From assembly GCA_009731375.1 (NCBI GenBank), contig BJOX01000196.1:403935-467934 (forward strand): a stretch of DNA of 64,000 nt. The letters run 5' to 3'. Made by a program: the position numbers and the translations under genes. The stretch is from Paulinella micropora. Lineage: Eukaryota > Cercozoa > Imbricatea > Euglyphida. Position 1 is the first letter of the stretch. The number at the start of each line of letters is the position of its first letter. Below the pieces are notes generated by a model that searched no databases, was not told the origin of the DNA, and was given only the letters and a program-made list of their open reading frames with translations. Of the stretch, positions 14,344-28,500 are shown one piece after another.

Positions 14344-16152
14344 GTCTATCTGTCTACCCGGGCTACCTACCTACCAGGCTACCTACCTACCTACCTACCT
14401 ACCTACCTACCTACCTACCTATCTATCTACCTATCTACCTGCCTGCCTACCTACCTACCTACCTACCTACCTACCTATCTACCTACCTATCTACCTGCCT
14501 ATCTACCTACCTATCTATCTATGTAGGCATAATCAGTTTCTACTGTCTTCACCCCTTTGCCGCGATTCCTAGTCAATAGCGTGAATATCAATAGAGGTTT
14601 TGAATTCTATACTTTTGCCGTTCCTAAGTGTTCAACTGATATTGATGCGAATGAGTTATTAGTAATATGTAATCGGTGTAGATCACTGAATGAGAGTTCA
14701 AATTTGTATCTTGCTAACGGCTGGTTAGTGTTAGGGCTGTGAGTAAGGGCTGTAAGAGGGCTGTGAGGTCAGTATGTTGGCTGAGGTTTGGCTGTAAGTT
14801 GCCACGGTTGCGGTTCAGCTGTGTAGGCGGAAGAGTGGTTTTATTTGTTTGGTAGCTAGAGTGTGCGGCTAGCTGAAATGTAACAAAATCGGCAAGGCCA
14901 GTCAGAAAATTGGCTGTGATGCCAAACTATTAGTAGCCTCCGGTGAAAAAAAGGAACTGCTTGGCTCAGAGTACACACAGTCAGTAAATGTTACATTGAC
15001 TCAATATTTAATAATATAACTTTCACATCTATCTAACTACTTGTAGAATGAGGAATACCTAACGTAGAAGGGACTCCGTACTCTCCAAGCCAAGAATAAC
15101 CGAACAGACCGGAACATAGAATAATGCCATTATATATACCGGGTGAGCCGGCATAATAATAGTTATGGAAAAAACTGTCAGAAATCTTAGGAAGTTAATA
15201 GGTGATGTGATTAATACAACCGATATATATGTACTACCGTCAATAGGTATTATTAATAATAGTTCATAGCCTCGGTCTTTCAGAAATAGTTATTTATTAA
15301 CTTCCAGTGGTTTACTTCTGGGCCGGACTCGTGACCACGAGTGACCATGCTTACCCCTTTGCCGCTCAATTGTCTGAGGCTTTTTGAGTAGAGGCCTAGC
15401 TAGGCCCGGCTGGTTTTTGAATAGGGCCGCAAGTGCTTGGTTTAGGGCAATGCCTCTTGCGCGGCACGGTCTGCATAGTTTGTGAGCTATGCTCACGACT
15501 CGTGACGTAAGTTTTTGAGGCAAGTTTTTCTGAAGGGAAAGCTGGTGAAGTTATTATTAATAATATATTTCAGTGGTAGCGAGTGTGAGACTATAATTTA
15601 ATATCTTACTAATCCGGGGCCGGAGTCAAAGCTAAGTACATAGCTAGAAGAAGAAGAAGAAGAAGAAAAAAAAAAAAGAAGAAGAAGAAGAAGAAGAAGA
15701 AGAAGAAGAAGAAGAAGAAGAAGAAGAAGAAGAAGAAGAAGAAGAAGAAGAAGAAGAACCACAGGACCTTCAAAGAAGCCTGGGTGGAAGTTCTGGCCAA
15801 ATTCTTGCACTGACGCTTCAAACCTCTCCACTGTTCACAAGCAACCATTACATGTCTTCTTTCACGCCTTGCCGCGGCTCTACCTTGTCTCACTGACAAA
15901 GCACAAGAACAGGTGTTCTCCGAGGCTCGACTCTCTCTCTCTCTCTCTCTCTCTCTCAGACTCTCTCTCTCTCTCTCTTTCTCTTTCTCTCTCTCTCTCT
16001 CTTTCTCTCTCTCTTCTCTCTTACCATTTACATCAATCGCGAAGTTTAACCATTCTTGCCGAGCAGCAGCGTGGGCTAGGGTAGAAGTGTTAGTGGGCGA
16101 GGGAGAACTATTCTCGAAACTAACACACAAACATAAGACTATACCATATTGT

Positions 16153-16202
<50 letters not shown>

Positions 16203-16359
16203 GCTACAATCGTCTTGCAAAGGAGACCTGTATGCATAGTATGGTATGGTATGGTATGGTATGGTATGGTATGGTATGCGTGTATGTATGTATGTATGTA
16301 TGTATGCCACTAGTATACCTGGAGGGTGACAGCAGCTCGAAGTCAATACCTAGCGGATC

Positions 16360-16471
<112 letters not shown>

Positions 16472-16475
16472 CAGT

Positions 16476-16540
<65 letters not shown>

Positions 16541-19500
16541 TACATCATATTTTGGAAGCCCTCCACCAATTCCGCTCGCCTCCGACACGAGCGGACCAAC
16601 AAAGTCATCATGAAGATTGACATCGCCCATATTAGCCCGTACGCGCCGGCCGATCCTTCTCAAGCTGTTGACGATCAAGATCACAAACACGACACTAAGG
16701 ACTACGCTCTCGCGGGTATATCAACAACATTATGCGAGCAGTAGTATTACAGTTAAGACATCAGGCTCGGGGGGTTAAATCATATCAGGAACCAGACCCG
16801 CAAATAATACAGAACCATTAATAGTATCGAAGGCAAATGCGGGAGGAAACAACAGAGGGGCGATTGGATGGAGTGGCACACAACTTTATGCTTGGTCTAC
16901 ACCAAATTCAAATGGTGATGTTGGTTCTGCTTATAACTATGTCCCTCAAAATGGGGCTTGGGGTTTCTCGTCAGACAGGAGATTGAAATCAGATATTAAG
17001 ACATTAGAATGTGGTGATTGCTGTGAGAAATTGATGAAATTAAACTGCTGTTCATATTATTGGAAATCAGATGAGAAGAAAGAAAAGAAGAACTGCGGAT
17101 TTATAGCGGATGAGGTAAAAAAGATATTTCCAGAGTTTGTGGATACAACAAATATGAATATAGGTGAAGATGAAAATATTGAAGGAGTATCATATACAAG
17201 TTTTATTCCAATATTAGTTAGTGCTTTTCAACATGTGGCGAAAAAGGTGATTAATTTAGAAAAAGAAAATAAACTTTTACTTAATATATTACAAAACCAA
17301 GCAAACCAATTAGCAGAAATCCGAGCGGAAGTATTTACCAATGCCCCCTAGATTACATCCACCACCAATCATAGAAGTAGATGGCGACCTCACACCAGAG
17401 TTGAAAAATCGTGTGATTGATGTCCAAATTAAGCAGGAAGAAAAAGAAATTAGATCACGAATACGAGGACAGCTGGGATTGCTGTTTGACTAAGCGAAAA
17501 ACTGACAGCAGACTTATTAAATACTTATTTCAAATGGGTATCATTGTCGCTATTATAACCCTTTGTATCGTGAGGCTGTCTGAAAAGAACTTACCGTGCG
17601 AGGTTGCTAACACTTATGTCGGAATTTTAACACTATTGATTGGCATTTGCCTTCCATCGCCTTCTTCAAGTAAAAAATGAGCATTCACATACATGAGTTT
17701 TAAATCACGAAGCATTATTTGAACATATTAAAGGAATAGCTTCATCAAAACTAACACACTAATCACTAAATTAAATCGGCTTATACACACATTTAAATTT
17801 TGTTTTTATTCCTTTTTGAATACACCACACACAGCTTTCATTTTTTTTTAAACACTGTATCTGCTATAAAAGTCACAGGCGGTCCGAGCAGAAATATTAA
17901 TTAATAAAAAGTTTATGAGCATCAGTATAGAGGGCATCGCAAAACGGTATGACAGACTATAAATGCCAAAAGATTATTTTTCTGAGTAATGATTTTGTTG
18001 GTGATAGTAAGACATTTGACGAAAACATTCAAATGAACTTACACCAACTAGAATGAATGTTACGTTTATCCACTATATGAATAATGTGACGGAAACGAAA
18101 ACAAAAATCCTTTATATGGACCGCATTGGGATTATTGGCACATTCGCCGACAGTAAGACAGCGAACATTTCCAATCTCAGCTACAACTTGGGGGTAGTAG
18201 GTTGGACCGACGGACAATACAGTTTTAAAGTGCTTAAAACGGACAATGGTAATATTGAGACTGAAGCACTGGGCGGAAGAATTGTTATTTGTTTAGAATT
18301 TCTCTGTTAATAAAAATATAGAGTGATGGAAAAAATTAACGATATACGAGTTAGACCAGTTAAGCAAAACGGAGATGGCGACAAGTTGGCTAAAGGATAT
18401 AAGTCATTTGACGAACCGTATGCCATTATTTTTCTTCTCGCTCGCAAGAAGAGTGGCAAGACGTCCGCACTGTTCGAAATCCTGAAACAAACAACTGACA
18501 GAAAGACCCGTATTGTTATTATTGCCAGCACGATACACAAGGACCACATCTACAAAGAAATGGTTAAGCACTTCAAAAAGAAGGGAAACCCGATGGCGAT
18601 ATACACATATTTGAAAACGGATGGGTACAGTGTGATTGATTACGAGTTAGACAAGCTCAATAAGCCAGACGAGGAGCAAGAAGAAGGTGAGATTGTACAG
18701 AACGGTCGAGATGAAGTAGAAAAGCCGAAGTTTCTTTATTTTGGTAAAGAGCAGGGGCGAGCCCCCGCACCCCCAGCGGAGAGACCGTCTAAGTATCAAA
18801 CTCCCGAGGTTGTTTTTGTCTTAGATGATTTGGGTTCAGGGTTGAGGGATAAGTCCGTGAGCGATTTGTTGAAGAAAAATAGGCATTACAAGTCAAAGGT
18901 GATTATGAGCTCGCAGTATCTTAACGATCTAAAACCTGAGGAGATTAAACAATTAGACTACCTTTTTATTTTTCCTGGTCAGAGTGTTGATAAAATTGAA
19001 CTCGTGTATAAACATTTGGACCTCGGCTACGACCTTGAATACTTCGTTGAAAAATATCACGAGGCTACCAAGGAACGATTTAACTTTTTATATGTGGATG
19101 CGGTGTCTGATGAACTGATGCAAAATTTCAATAAACGATTTTTGTGATTTTATTATTAATTTTTTTTAAGAACTATATATAGATGCCAACATCACCAGTG
19201 ATTATCAGTAGTCCATCAGGTTACAATATCGGAATTAACCCTTCACCAGTCAGTATGCCACAGAAAGGAGGAAAGAAGAAAGGAAAAAAGAAACAAGCAG
19301 GAGGTAAAGTTAATTGGAAGAAAGTGGGTCAGGCCATATTGGATGCTAATAGTTTTCAGAAAGAATAAATTGGTTTCAAGGGGTGCTACTTTCTTAGCGA
19401 TGTCGGAGTGCCTTATGCCGATCGTGTAGTGAGGGCGGCGGCGAAACAAGGATACGGTAAGCAACGAGGTGGGGCTGTCAAATTTCGTTAGCAGAGGCAA

Positions 19501-22500
19501 GCCCCCGCACCCCCTCAGTTGTGGTTCTGTATTAAACTAAACTTTGTATTATTTTTTTTTAAACTTAATATATGAACCTTTTTAAAAAAAGCTTCACCAA
19601 AAACTCGGGTCGTAGGGTGTCCCTACAATGGTTGTAAAAAAACCGAGGAAGAAACTTAAACAACGGCCTCCGAGGATATACAGAACCAAAGATGGCCGAC
19701 CATATATCAAAGTAAAAGGCAAACGAGCAGATCTCAACTTTGGTATGAAAACGAATGACCTTTCAACACTTCAAATAGTTAAACTGTTTTTGAAATATAT
19801 GGGGAAGCAAAAACAAACGGCGACTACCAGCAAGCGAAAAACCCGCGAGAAAGTGGTTGTATCCGACTTCAACCGTCTTGAATACGAGAACCGCAAACAG
19901 ATACAAGACAACTTACAGAAAAAATATGACCTGATACACGAGCAGGAAGAAAAGGAAAAGAAGAAAAGGGATGAGATAGAAGAAGAAAAGAAAAGGTTGG
20001 AAATAAAGAAATCAAAGACCTTGAAGAGAAAGAAGAAGAAAAGAAAAGAAGAGAGAGGAATGAGGATGCTGAAATGAAGGAAAGACAAGAAGAAAAGAAG
20101 AGGGCGATAGCAAAACTACAACGAATTAATATGGAATTTATAGAACACCAGAAAACTAACAATCTTTTAACAATGCCTACGACACCAGCACAAAAAAGGG
20201 TGAAAACACCGCAGTCTGACAAAATAAAAGATGTAACTAAGAAATGAAATCGAAAGACTCAAAATATAGGCAAATAGAACGGGAAAAATGGTTCATGAAA
20301 TGATAGATGGTCGTGGGGTAAAACCGTGGCCAACTAATAAGGAAATAATAAATAAACTAGAAGAAGCAGGATTTATTATCCCGATTATTAAATCTAAAAA
20401 TTCAATGAAACAGTTTCTTGACAATCACAAACCACGGCCGGAATAAAATCACCAGCGGAGGGTTGGGCTAGGTTTGGTGCAAGAAAATAGCAACAACAAA
20501 AAATTAGCACCACCGCCATTTACACCAGCAGAAGGAAAAGAAGAACAACAACCACAACCAGAACCACAACCAGAAGAAAAAGAACCACCACCACAACCAG
20601 AAGGAAAAGAAGAACCAGAAGAACAACCACCAGCCGACGATGTGGATGCGAGAGACTTAATAAATCAATTACAAAATACACCAGAACAAGGAGGGGAAGC
20701 AGGGTCAAGCCTCCGCACCCCCGGGGTTGTAAGAGGGCTAATCATCTGACGGATGAAATAGATGACATCATGAAAAAGCACAATTGGTATTTAGGGACAG
20801 TCGCGAGCGACCACATACACAAATTGAAGGAAAAAAGAAAGAAGTATGGGTTTATTATGAACACAGACCCAAGCACTAAAAGAGGGCAACATTGAATTGC
20901 TGTTTATATTTCTTTAGTCAGTGATAGAAGCATAGAGATATATGACCCTCTTGAACTGTATAATCCGACTGACCTATTTCAACACCAAATGAAACAGCTT
21001 ATTGAAAAGAGTAAGCAGAGCACATACCTGCTTATGAAAGTCAATCAAGTTAAAAACCAAAGCGACACGACAGATACCTGCGGGTGGCATAGTATTAGGT
21101 TTCTTCAAGAAAGAGCGAAAGGGAACCGTTTTAAATTTGCTAGCGGTTGGACGGACTTAAAAGAAAAAGAAGCGGATGAGTTGAAAGCCCAGAACGGCTA
21201 CGGCTTTGATACCTTTATTTAGCAGGGTCAAGCCCCCGCACCCCCACCCCCAAGTGGTTTGAAGTAATTAAAAAAACAAAAATATATTTTCTAATATATA
21301 CAGTATAGTTTTTTTGAGGTCGTAGGAGGTTTTTTGAAAAAAAAAAGCTCCTAAAATGGATTACCGTGGTGGGCGAAGTAGCAATATTTACTATGTCAAC
21401 AGCAAAAATAGGATAAACGGTACAGATAGTGATTTCACTCACACCATTGATATGAAATCGCTAGACAATCCAACCCATTGTAAAATTCTTCATATCTATG
21501 TGCCGAAATCGTATTATTCTGTTGCAAGTCCTAACAACACTTTTACTGAGTGAAAACGGCAACAAGGCACTCATTACGATACCCGAGGGCAACTACACGA
21601 TGAATAACTTAAAAAATAAACTGGCCGAGGTGCTAACCGCAGATAGCCCAAACAATTACACATACACAATAGCAAGCAACAACACAAACACCGACCCAGA
21701 AGATGGCAAGTTATTATTTACCGTAGTAGGCAATCCAATTAACATTCAACCGCGGTTTGTATTTGATGACGAAACTCGCATCCACGAAATTATGGGGTTT
21801 GAGCGGTCCTCTACTTATTTCTTCGACAATAATAACTTAAGGTCATCAAATGTCATAATCTTGACTGGTGAAAAAACATTGTATCTACAGTCAGACCTCG
21901 TTGGGAAGGGTGATAACCATGTGCTCCAAGAAATATACACAGCGAATGAAATCCCGTTCGGCTCTGTTATCTACGACGAAAGCGGGTCGGAGTATGGCAA
22001 ACGGCTATCCACAAGCTCAAGCAATGTGTATCGGTTTTACTTGACTGATGAAAACGACCAAGCCATCAACCCCAACGGGCTCGGCATTGTAATGACATTG
22101 TTAATTTATCGCGAAACGAATTATTTTAATTTATTTACATCATTTTTTAATTTGTTAAAATCTAGGTAATTAATTTTAGAATTATTTTTTTCTCATATTA
22201 CAATATAAGACAACCAAAAAGAAGAAAAACAAAATGCCCACACAACACGGAGGCGAACTGGATTTCAGCAAGACTGACTACATCAGTGCTTCTTATCGTT
22301 TGAATAAGCTTAACCCACGAGAAAGCAGTAATGGAAATGTCACTATTACATCTGTTGGAGGACAAGAAAGCACATTTGACCTCATTAGTCGCCCGTTTAA
22401 CTTGGCTAGGTCTGTGTTGAGTTTTACTTACACTATTCCTGACACAGATACTAAATACAACAAGGCTTATATGGATTGCCTCGCTCCTATTAGACAAATT

Positions 22501-25500
22501 CAACTTCAAACCCGTAGCGGAGTTTATCTGTGCGATTTGAACTATGTTGGAAATGTTACAAAGATGATTTGGAAGCCTGAGACTTCGCTTAAGGACTCTC
22601 TCGCACTTGAAAACCACGATGTTGGCACAGGTGCTGGCTGTATGCTCCAAAAGTGTAATGCTGACAGTAGGGCAGAAACTGGTTTTGATAATTTTGTTGT
22701 TGCTGGTCAGACTGCTCGTGCTGCGACTGTGGCTGGTAGCATTGATACTGATGCTCACCTTCGTGCGACATTGAATGTTTATGTTAATGCTATTGCTAGT
22801 GCTATCGGTCCTCCTTCAACTAATGCCCGCCGTCATAATGATGCTCTCATCGCGGCCGGAACTGGAACTCCACTGCCTGTTAATGTGCCTTACAATGAGG
22901 CGAAGTATTTTACTGCTGGTGCTTTGGGTAATGGTGCTGGTGCTGGTGATATGGCAATCAAGCTTAATCTTGGTATGCTTTACAACACTGTTTTTGCCCT
23001 TGATAAGACTATTATGTTTCCTGAGATTTTGACGATGCGAATTGTCTGGAACGGTTCTGCGAAGATTTATTATTCTGGTGCTGACCCACTAAGCCCTGGT
23101 GGAGGTGCTAACATCGCAGTCGGTGATGAGAATATTTCTGTTAGCAATCTTAACTTATTTCTTGCTGTTGAGCAGAACCCTGGAGTCATTCAATCTATTC
23201 AAAGCCAGATTGCGGGCGGTGGTATGAGTTTTGAGATTGATTATCCCTGTGTATAAGAATACTATTGGAACTGCTAGCGATGGTAAATCAACTTAAAACC
23301 AAAACATTATTTTGCGATTTGACCGCGGGCATGGTCAGAGGTTGAAGAAGATTTATCACAGTGTGTTTTATTCTACCGAAAGTGTAAATACTGCTTATGA
23401 CAATGATGTAAATGATGAGCGAGATGCCGTTGGTGCTGTTGTTAATAATGCTAAGCGAAAGGTTGTCTCGTTTTACACTACTCTTGATGGAGCGAGACAG
23501 GAAGAATTTGACGTATCTGTGGCTAACCTTGAGGACTATATGATTATGAAGCCGACTCCTGGTTGGAGGGTAGTGCCTTGATGAATTCTAATGTCTACCA
23601 ATACAACTGGGTTTATGCTAATTGTTGGGACAACAACCGCCCTCTGTGGAGCAAGGACCATAACGAGATTAGCGGGCTTGACTTATCTCAGGAACGGCGA
23701 TAGGAGTTTATCGGAACCTGCCGAAACAAAGTCCATTCTCACTACACTCTGGCTATTACTCAGGGAACTGTGAGTGTAAAGGAAAATGTAATTACTATTA
23801 TTAGTTAGCAGGGCAAGCCCCCCCCCCCCCCCCCNNNNNNNNNNNNNNNNNNNNNNNNNCCCCCCCCCCCGCAAGGAGGTAATTAATTTTTAATAGATTA
23901 TTTTTTAACAATTTAGAAACTCAGGTCGTAGGTACCTACAAATGACCACTCACCAGAGAAATTTAGTAGCACAAAATCCTAAAGGAGGCTTTGTAAATGT
24001 CAAAGTCGGGTATGATGGCCACATTGTAACCAATAATATGAAAACTGCCTTTGGCGAAATAATGACTAGTTCATTAACACCAGTATTACAGGAAATCTTT
24101 CCATACACAGTTAATACACGGATATGGACAAAAAAGAAACAAAGGCGACCGTTTCATTTTACAGCAATATGGCTAAATTAGAAACAGAAGGAAAAACTAA
24201 TGCTACTGCGGTATTGACGAGCAAAAAAAGAATAAAATACAGAACTGGTATGGGAGTTCTTTGTCGCTTCACTGCCTTATGGGAAACAGATGAAACCAAA
24301 GATTATCGTTCATATATTGGAATAGGTGAAAGTGATGGCAACAACGATTTCTATTTTTGGAAAGACAGTGATGACGGAATGAACATCCTCCATTCTATAG
24401 CAGGAGTTGACGATTTCATACATCAATCAGAGTGGGATGACCCGTGCGACGGAACAGGCGATATGCCCAATCTAGACTGGACTAAAGGAAATGTATTTCA
24501 AATTCAATTCCAATATTTGGGCTTTGGCTATTAAGTTTTCAATTGAGAACCCAACGACGGGCAAATTCCAGCTAGTCCATATGATTAAGTATGCGAATGC
24601 CAAAACAGGTGTTAGTCTGCGAAATACGACTTTACCCTTTTCCGCTAGTATATTTAATGCTGGTGCGGGCGATGGTGTCCAAATTTTAAAAACTGCTAGT
24701 GTTTGATTGTTTGTTGAAGGCATCAACACTATTAATTCAAGCATATCAAACGAAGCGGAAGGAGAAAAAAAAAGGCTAGCACCACTGAAAGCCCAATTCT
24801 CAGCATAAAAAATAAAACAACTTTTGATGTTGCGATTAATTATTCAATTGTTTACCCAACTCTCGTGAGCATATCAAATGAAGACAGTAAGGTTAACATA
24901 GTGCGAATTGTGAAAACGAGTGGAGCACTTACGGCGGAGAACTTCGCGGATATTGATTCCAAAACTTCAATCGTATCAAAGGACACCAGTGCGACTGCCC
25001 TCGGTGCTGCCGTTACAACGGATGTCATTCTTAAACTTTATGTTAATGCTACTTCTAGCCAGCTTATTGACCTGCGAACTTACGACATACAACTCGCTCC
25101 TGGTGAAAATCTAACATTTTTACAAAAATCTGTTGCGACTGTTAATAATGGAGGAAATGTAATTCTTATAATTAATTTCGTAGAAGACCAATAATTAATT
25201 TTCGTAATATTTTTTTCTCATAATATAGTAATATGTTTTATTATCGGAAGTTGTATGTTGTGGGGGGTAAGAGGTTTCTAACAAAAACATCTATCAAAAC
25301 CCACATAAGAAGACTTATAAGCAAATATAACGATGGAGAAGTACTAAACCCAGAAGATAGCAATTTCGTGCGAGACCTGATAACCCATCACCCAGGTCTA
25401 AAAGATGGCATCATTCATGTTGAAAGTAATTTGACAACAGGTAGTAAACACTTTCGTGTAAATGGTAAGCCGTTTTCGTGGAATTGCTGTGTTGACCTCA

Positions 25501-28500
25501 TAGGGCTTAGCAAAACAAAAAAAATGGCGAGAGTGTTGAAAGATGCGAGCAGGAATACGATAAGACCACAAATACAATAATATCTAGACATCGTGGCTAT
25601 TGATGTATTCGTGGAACCCCGTTACACATGCGAAATAAGTGGCGATATATATGAGCGGTTGATGTCCATGTAGACCACCACTTTGACATCATACAATTCA
25701 AAGATATGCTTAAACAATACCTTGAAGTTAATAGAGAATTAGAAGTTGAAGACAACATTTTGAAAAAACCGCATTTTACCAAGTTTAGCGATTTCCACAA
25801 ACAGAAAGCAATTGATAGTTGTTCAAACTTCTCGCACAGTCTCGTGAGGGTGGACATAGTAGGGGGTATATAGTAGGGAGTATATAAAAAAAAATTAAAT
25901 AATTAATATAGGACGAGTGAGTGGATTGTCTTTGTAAAGGCTTACTCCGTCAAACATAAGATAAGCTACAAGGAAGCATTGAAAAAGGCGAGCAAAGAAT
26001 ACAAACGACAAAAAGGCAGTAGTGCTAGTTAAACGGAGGATGTCTATTTGTCGCAGTCAGAACGAAAAGGTGTTGACGGATGGAAACCAGTAGCCAGCAA
26101 AGAAAAATCAACAGTGTATGAGAAAGATGGCAAGGCGATTGTAGCATTTAGAGGCTCAATAGATAAAAGGGACCTATTAACCGCTGTCGCATTGGTAAAG
26201 GGAGTATTGAAAAGAACTCCGAGATATAAAGAAGAGCAGAAGCTGGTTAATTAGGTAATAAAGAAATATGGTAAGGACAATTTAGAGCTGACGGGTCATT
26301 CGTTAGGTGGCACAATAGCGAAAGATTTAAGTAGGTAGACGGTGAGGGCGACCACGTACAACAAAGGCAGTAGCACAAGAGACCTCATTGAAGGAGTAAT
26401 TGACCGAGTAGCTGTTAAGGTAAATCCAAAAGGTAAAAGGGCGAAGACTGCGAAGCTAGCGACAAACTACCGAACCATTTGACCCCGTATCATTGTTAGG
26501 GGCTACGGCTGTAAATACTAAGTTAGTGAAACCGAAAAAAGGAATTCATACAATTAGGAGCTTTAGGGTAAAGGAGTTAAAAAAATATATTTATGAAAAT
26601 TACCTATTCATAATTCATTTGATAATCCAATATCGTTCAAGCATGTGGCACGACTAAAAGCGACATATAACAAATTCATTGACACTTTGTCTATAACTAT
26701 CCACACTGGTGTTGTTCGGCCTTGTGAGCAGTGAATGGTAGAAGAGAATGTAGGTTGGATGTCCACGTATGCTTTCTTATCTGGAGCAGTTTTTTTTCTA
26801 TCAAACTTTCGCTCAATTCCACCAATCGTAATGAATATATGTTCTTTAGTATCTCTAGTAATAGTGCGAATATCGCCATTATGAAGAACAGTAGTATTAC
26901 AACGAAACACAACCTGATCACCTGTTTTAAGTTGTTTATTTTGTAGCATTTTATTATTGCTTTCATTAACATTGTTGTTAGAGTGGTGTAATATTAAAAG
27001 TGGGTTTTTGTCAGTCGGCTTAGGGTGTGGCTTAACTTGCTTGTTGAGAGCATCTAATTCTTCAAGTGTTAGTATTGTAGGTAATATCTCTTTTGCTCTA
27101 TGTTGGCTAAGCTCATTACCGCCGACCTTGTAATAGTCTTCTACCCATTTAAGATAGATTGTAGAACTAGGTCTTTGGCCTGTCTGTAATTTGTATCAAG
27201 ATTTATTTTTGTAAATAGCTTGAAAGTTTTTGACTTGTGGAATGGTTCGGATGTTGGGTCTGGGCAAGGAAGCTGTGCTAACTGGCCGAATAAGATGATA
27301 GATACACCGCCCAATGGTCTGTTGATTTTGGTGTATTTCTGAGCACATGGTCCAGACTTTCTAAATTCTTGGAAATAAGCATGAAAACTTCATCAATGGT
27401 TATTCTGTGATTAATGGCTTCTTCGCCAACTGGTATCGGTAGCGGTAGTCTATGATATATAGCATTGTTAGTATTTTTTGGCGTGTGTATTCAGAATGAA
27501 TAACTTGGCGGGCATTGTGTGTCATAGCGGTTGATAAAGTCTTTTTGTCTTTGAAATGCGTGTTAGTGTATTTTGATGGCTGACCAGTTAGGTATTTAAT
27601 CATTTCAGATTTACCCGTTCCAGCTTTGCCACGAATGAGTAATAATTCTTGTTCTGGTAAAGGTATGTATTCGTCTTTGGTGCTATAGTCTGTATCCTCA
27701 AAGGTGGAGAACTCTGGATATTGTTTATGTGGTGTTTCTAAGAATTTCTGTAATGGTAATTTATCTTTGAAACCGCTGTGTCTCTCGTATGTTATCTGTG
27801 GTTCGTCATTTATGTAGGAAACGAAACAAGTCATATTAAGTTGTGGTGCTATGAACTCATCCTGTTCTAAAACATCGGGGCGAAATTCCCTTCCTGTTTT
27901 CATATATTCACCTTCGTATGCGATACTGTCTGTATTAGAATATAACAAAGTCCGCCCAGTATTTACAAGCTTTAACATTTGGTTATGAAAAACTATCTTT
28001 TGGTATGCTAGCACATAGCCAGTTAAATGAGACATTTGAAATATGTTGTCTGTTGGGTTTGTATCTTGGTATGTGCATATCTCTGGTAGTAGGTCGTCCT
28101 TCATTTCGGCATACTTACTTTTATCGTATTTAACTCGTTTCAGGAACAATAACCTATATCCTTTTTCTTTCATCATAAAATGTATTCGCTCGTTGTATGT
28201 TTTTGAAATAGTAGATACTTGCTGAGTTTGGTGTATGTTAGTATTGAGAGAGCCTACTCGTAAGTTGGTTGCTTTGGCTAAAGTGTCGTGTTCAAAGCAA
28301 GGCTTATCAAAGTAATAATCTTGCATATTTGATATGAGTTCTGAGAATGTTTTGAAGGGGTTGAAGTGGTCGTCTGCTATATATAATTTCTTAATAAATA
28401 TCTTAACTCCTTGGTCAAACATATATAGCAATGCGGGTATGGGTTGGCATTGTGTTCCTTTTGTGGTGTAGCCGTTGAAGAAGGTTGGCACTGTGAGGTG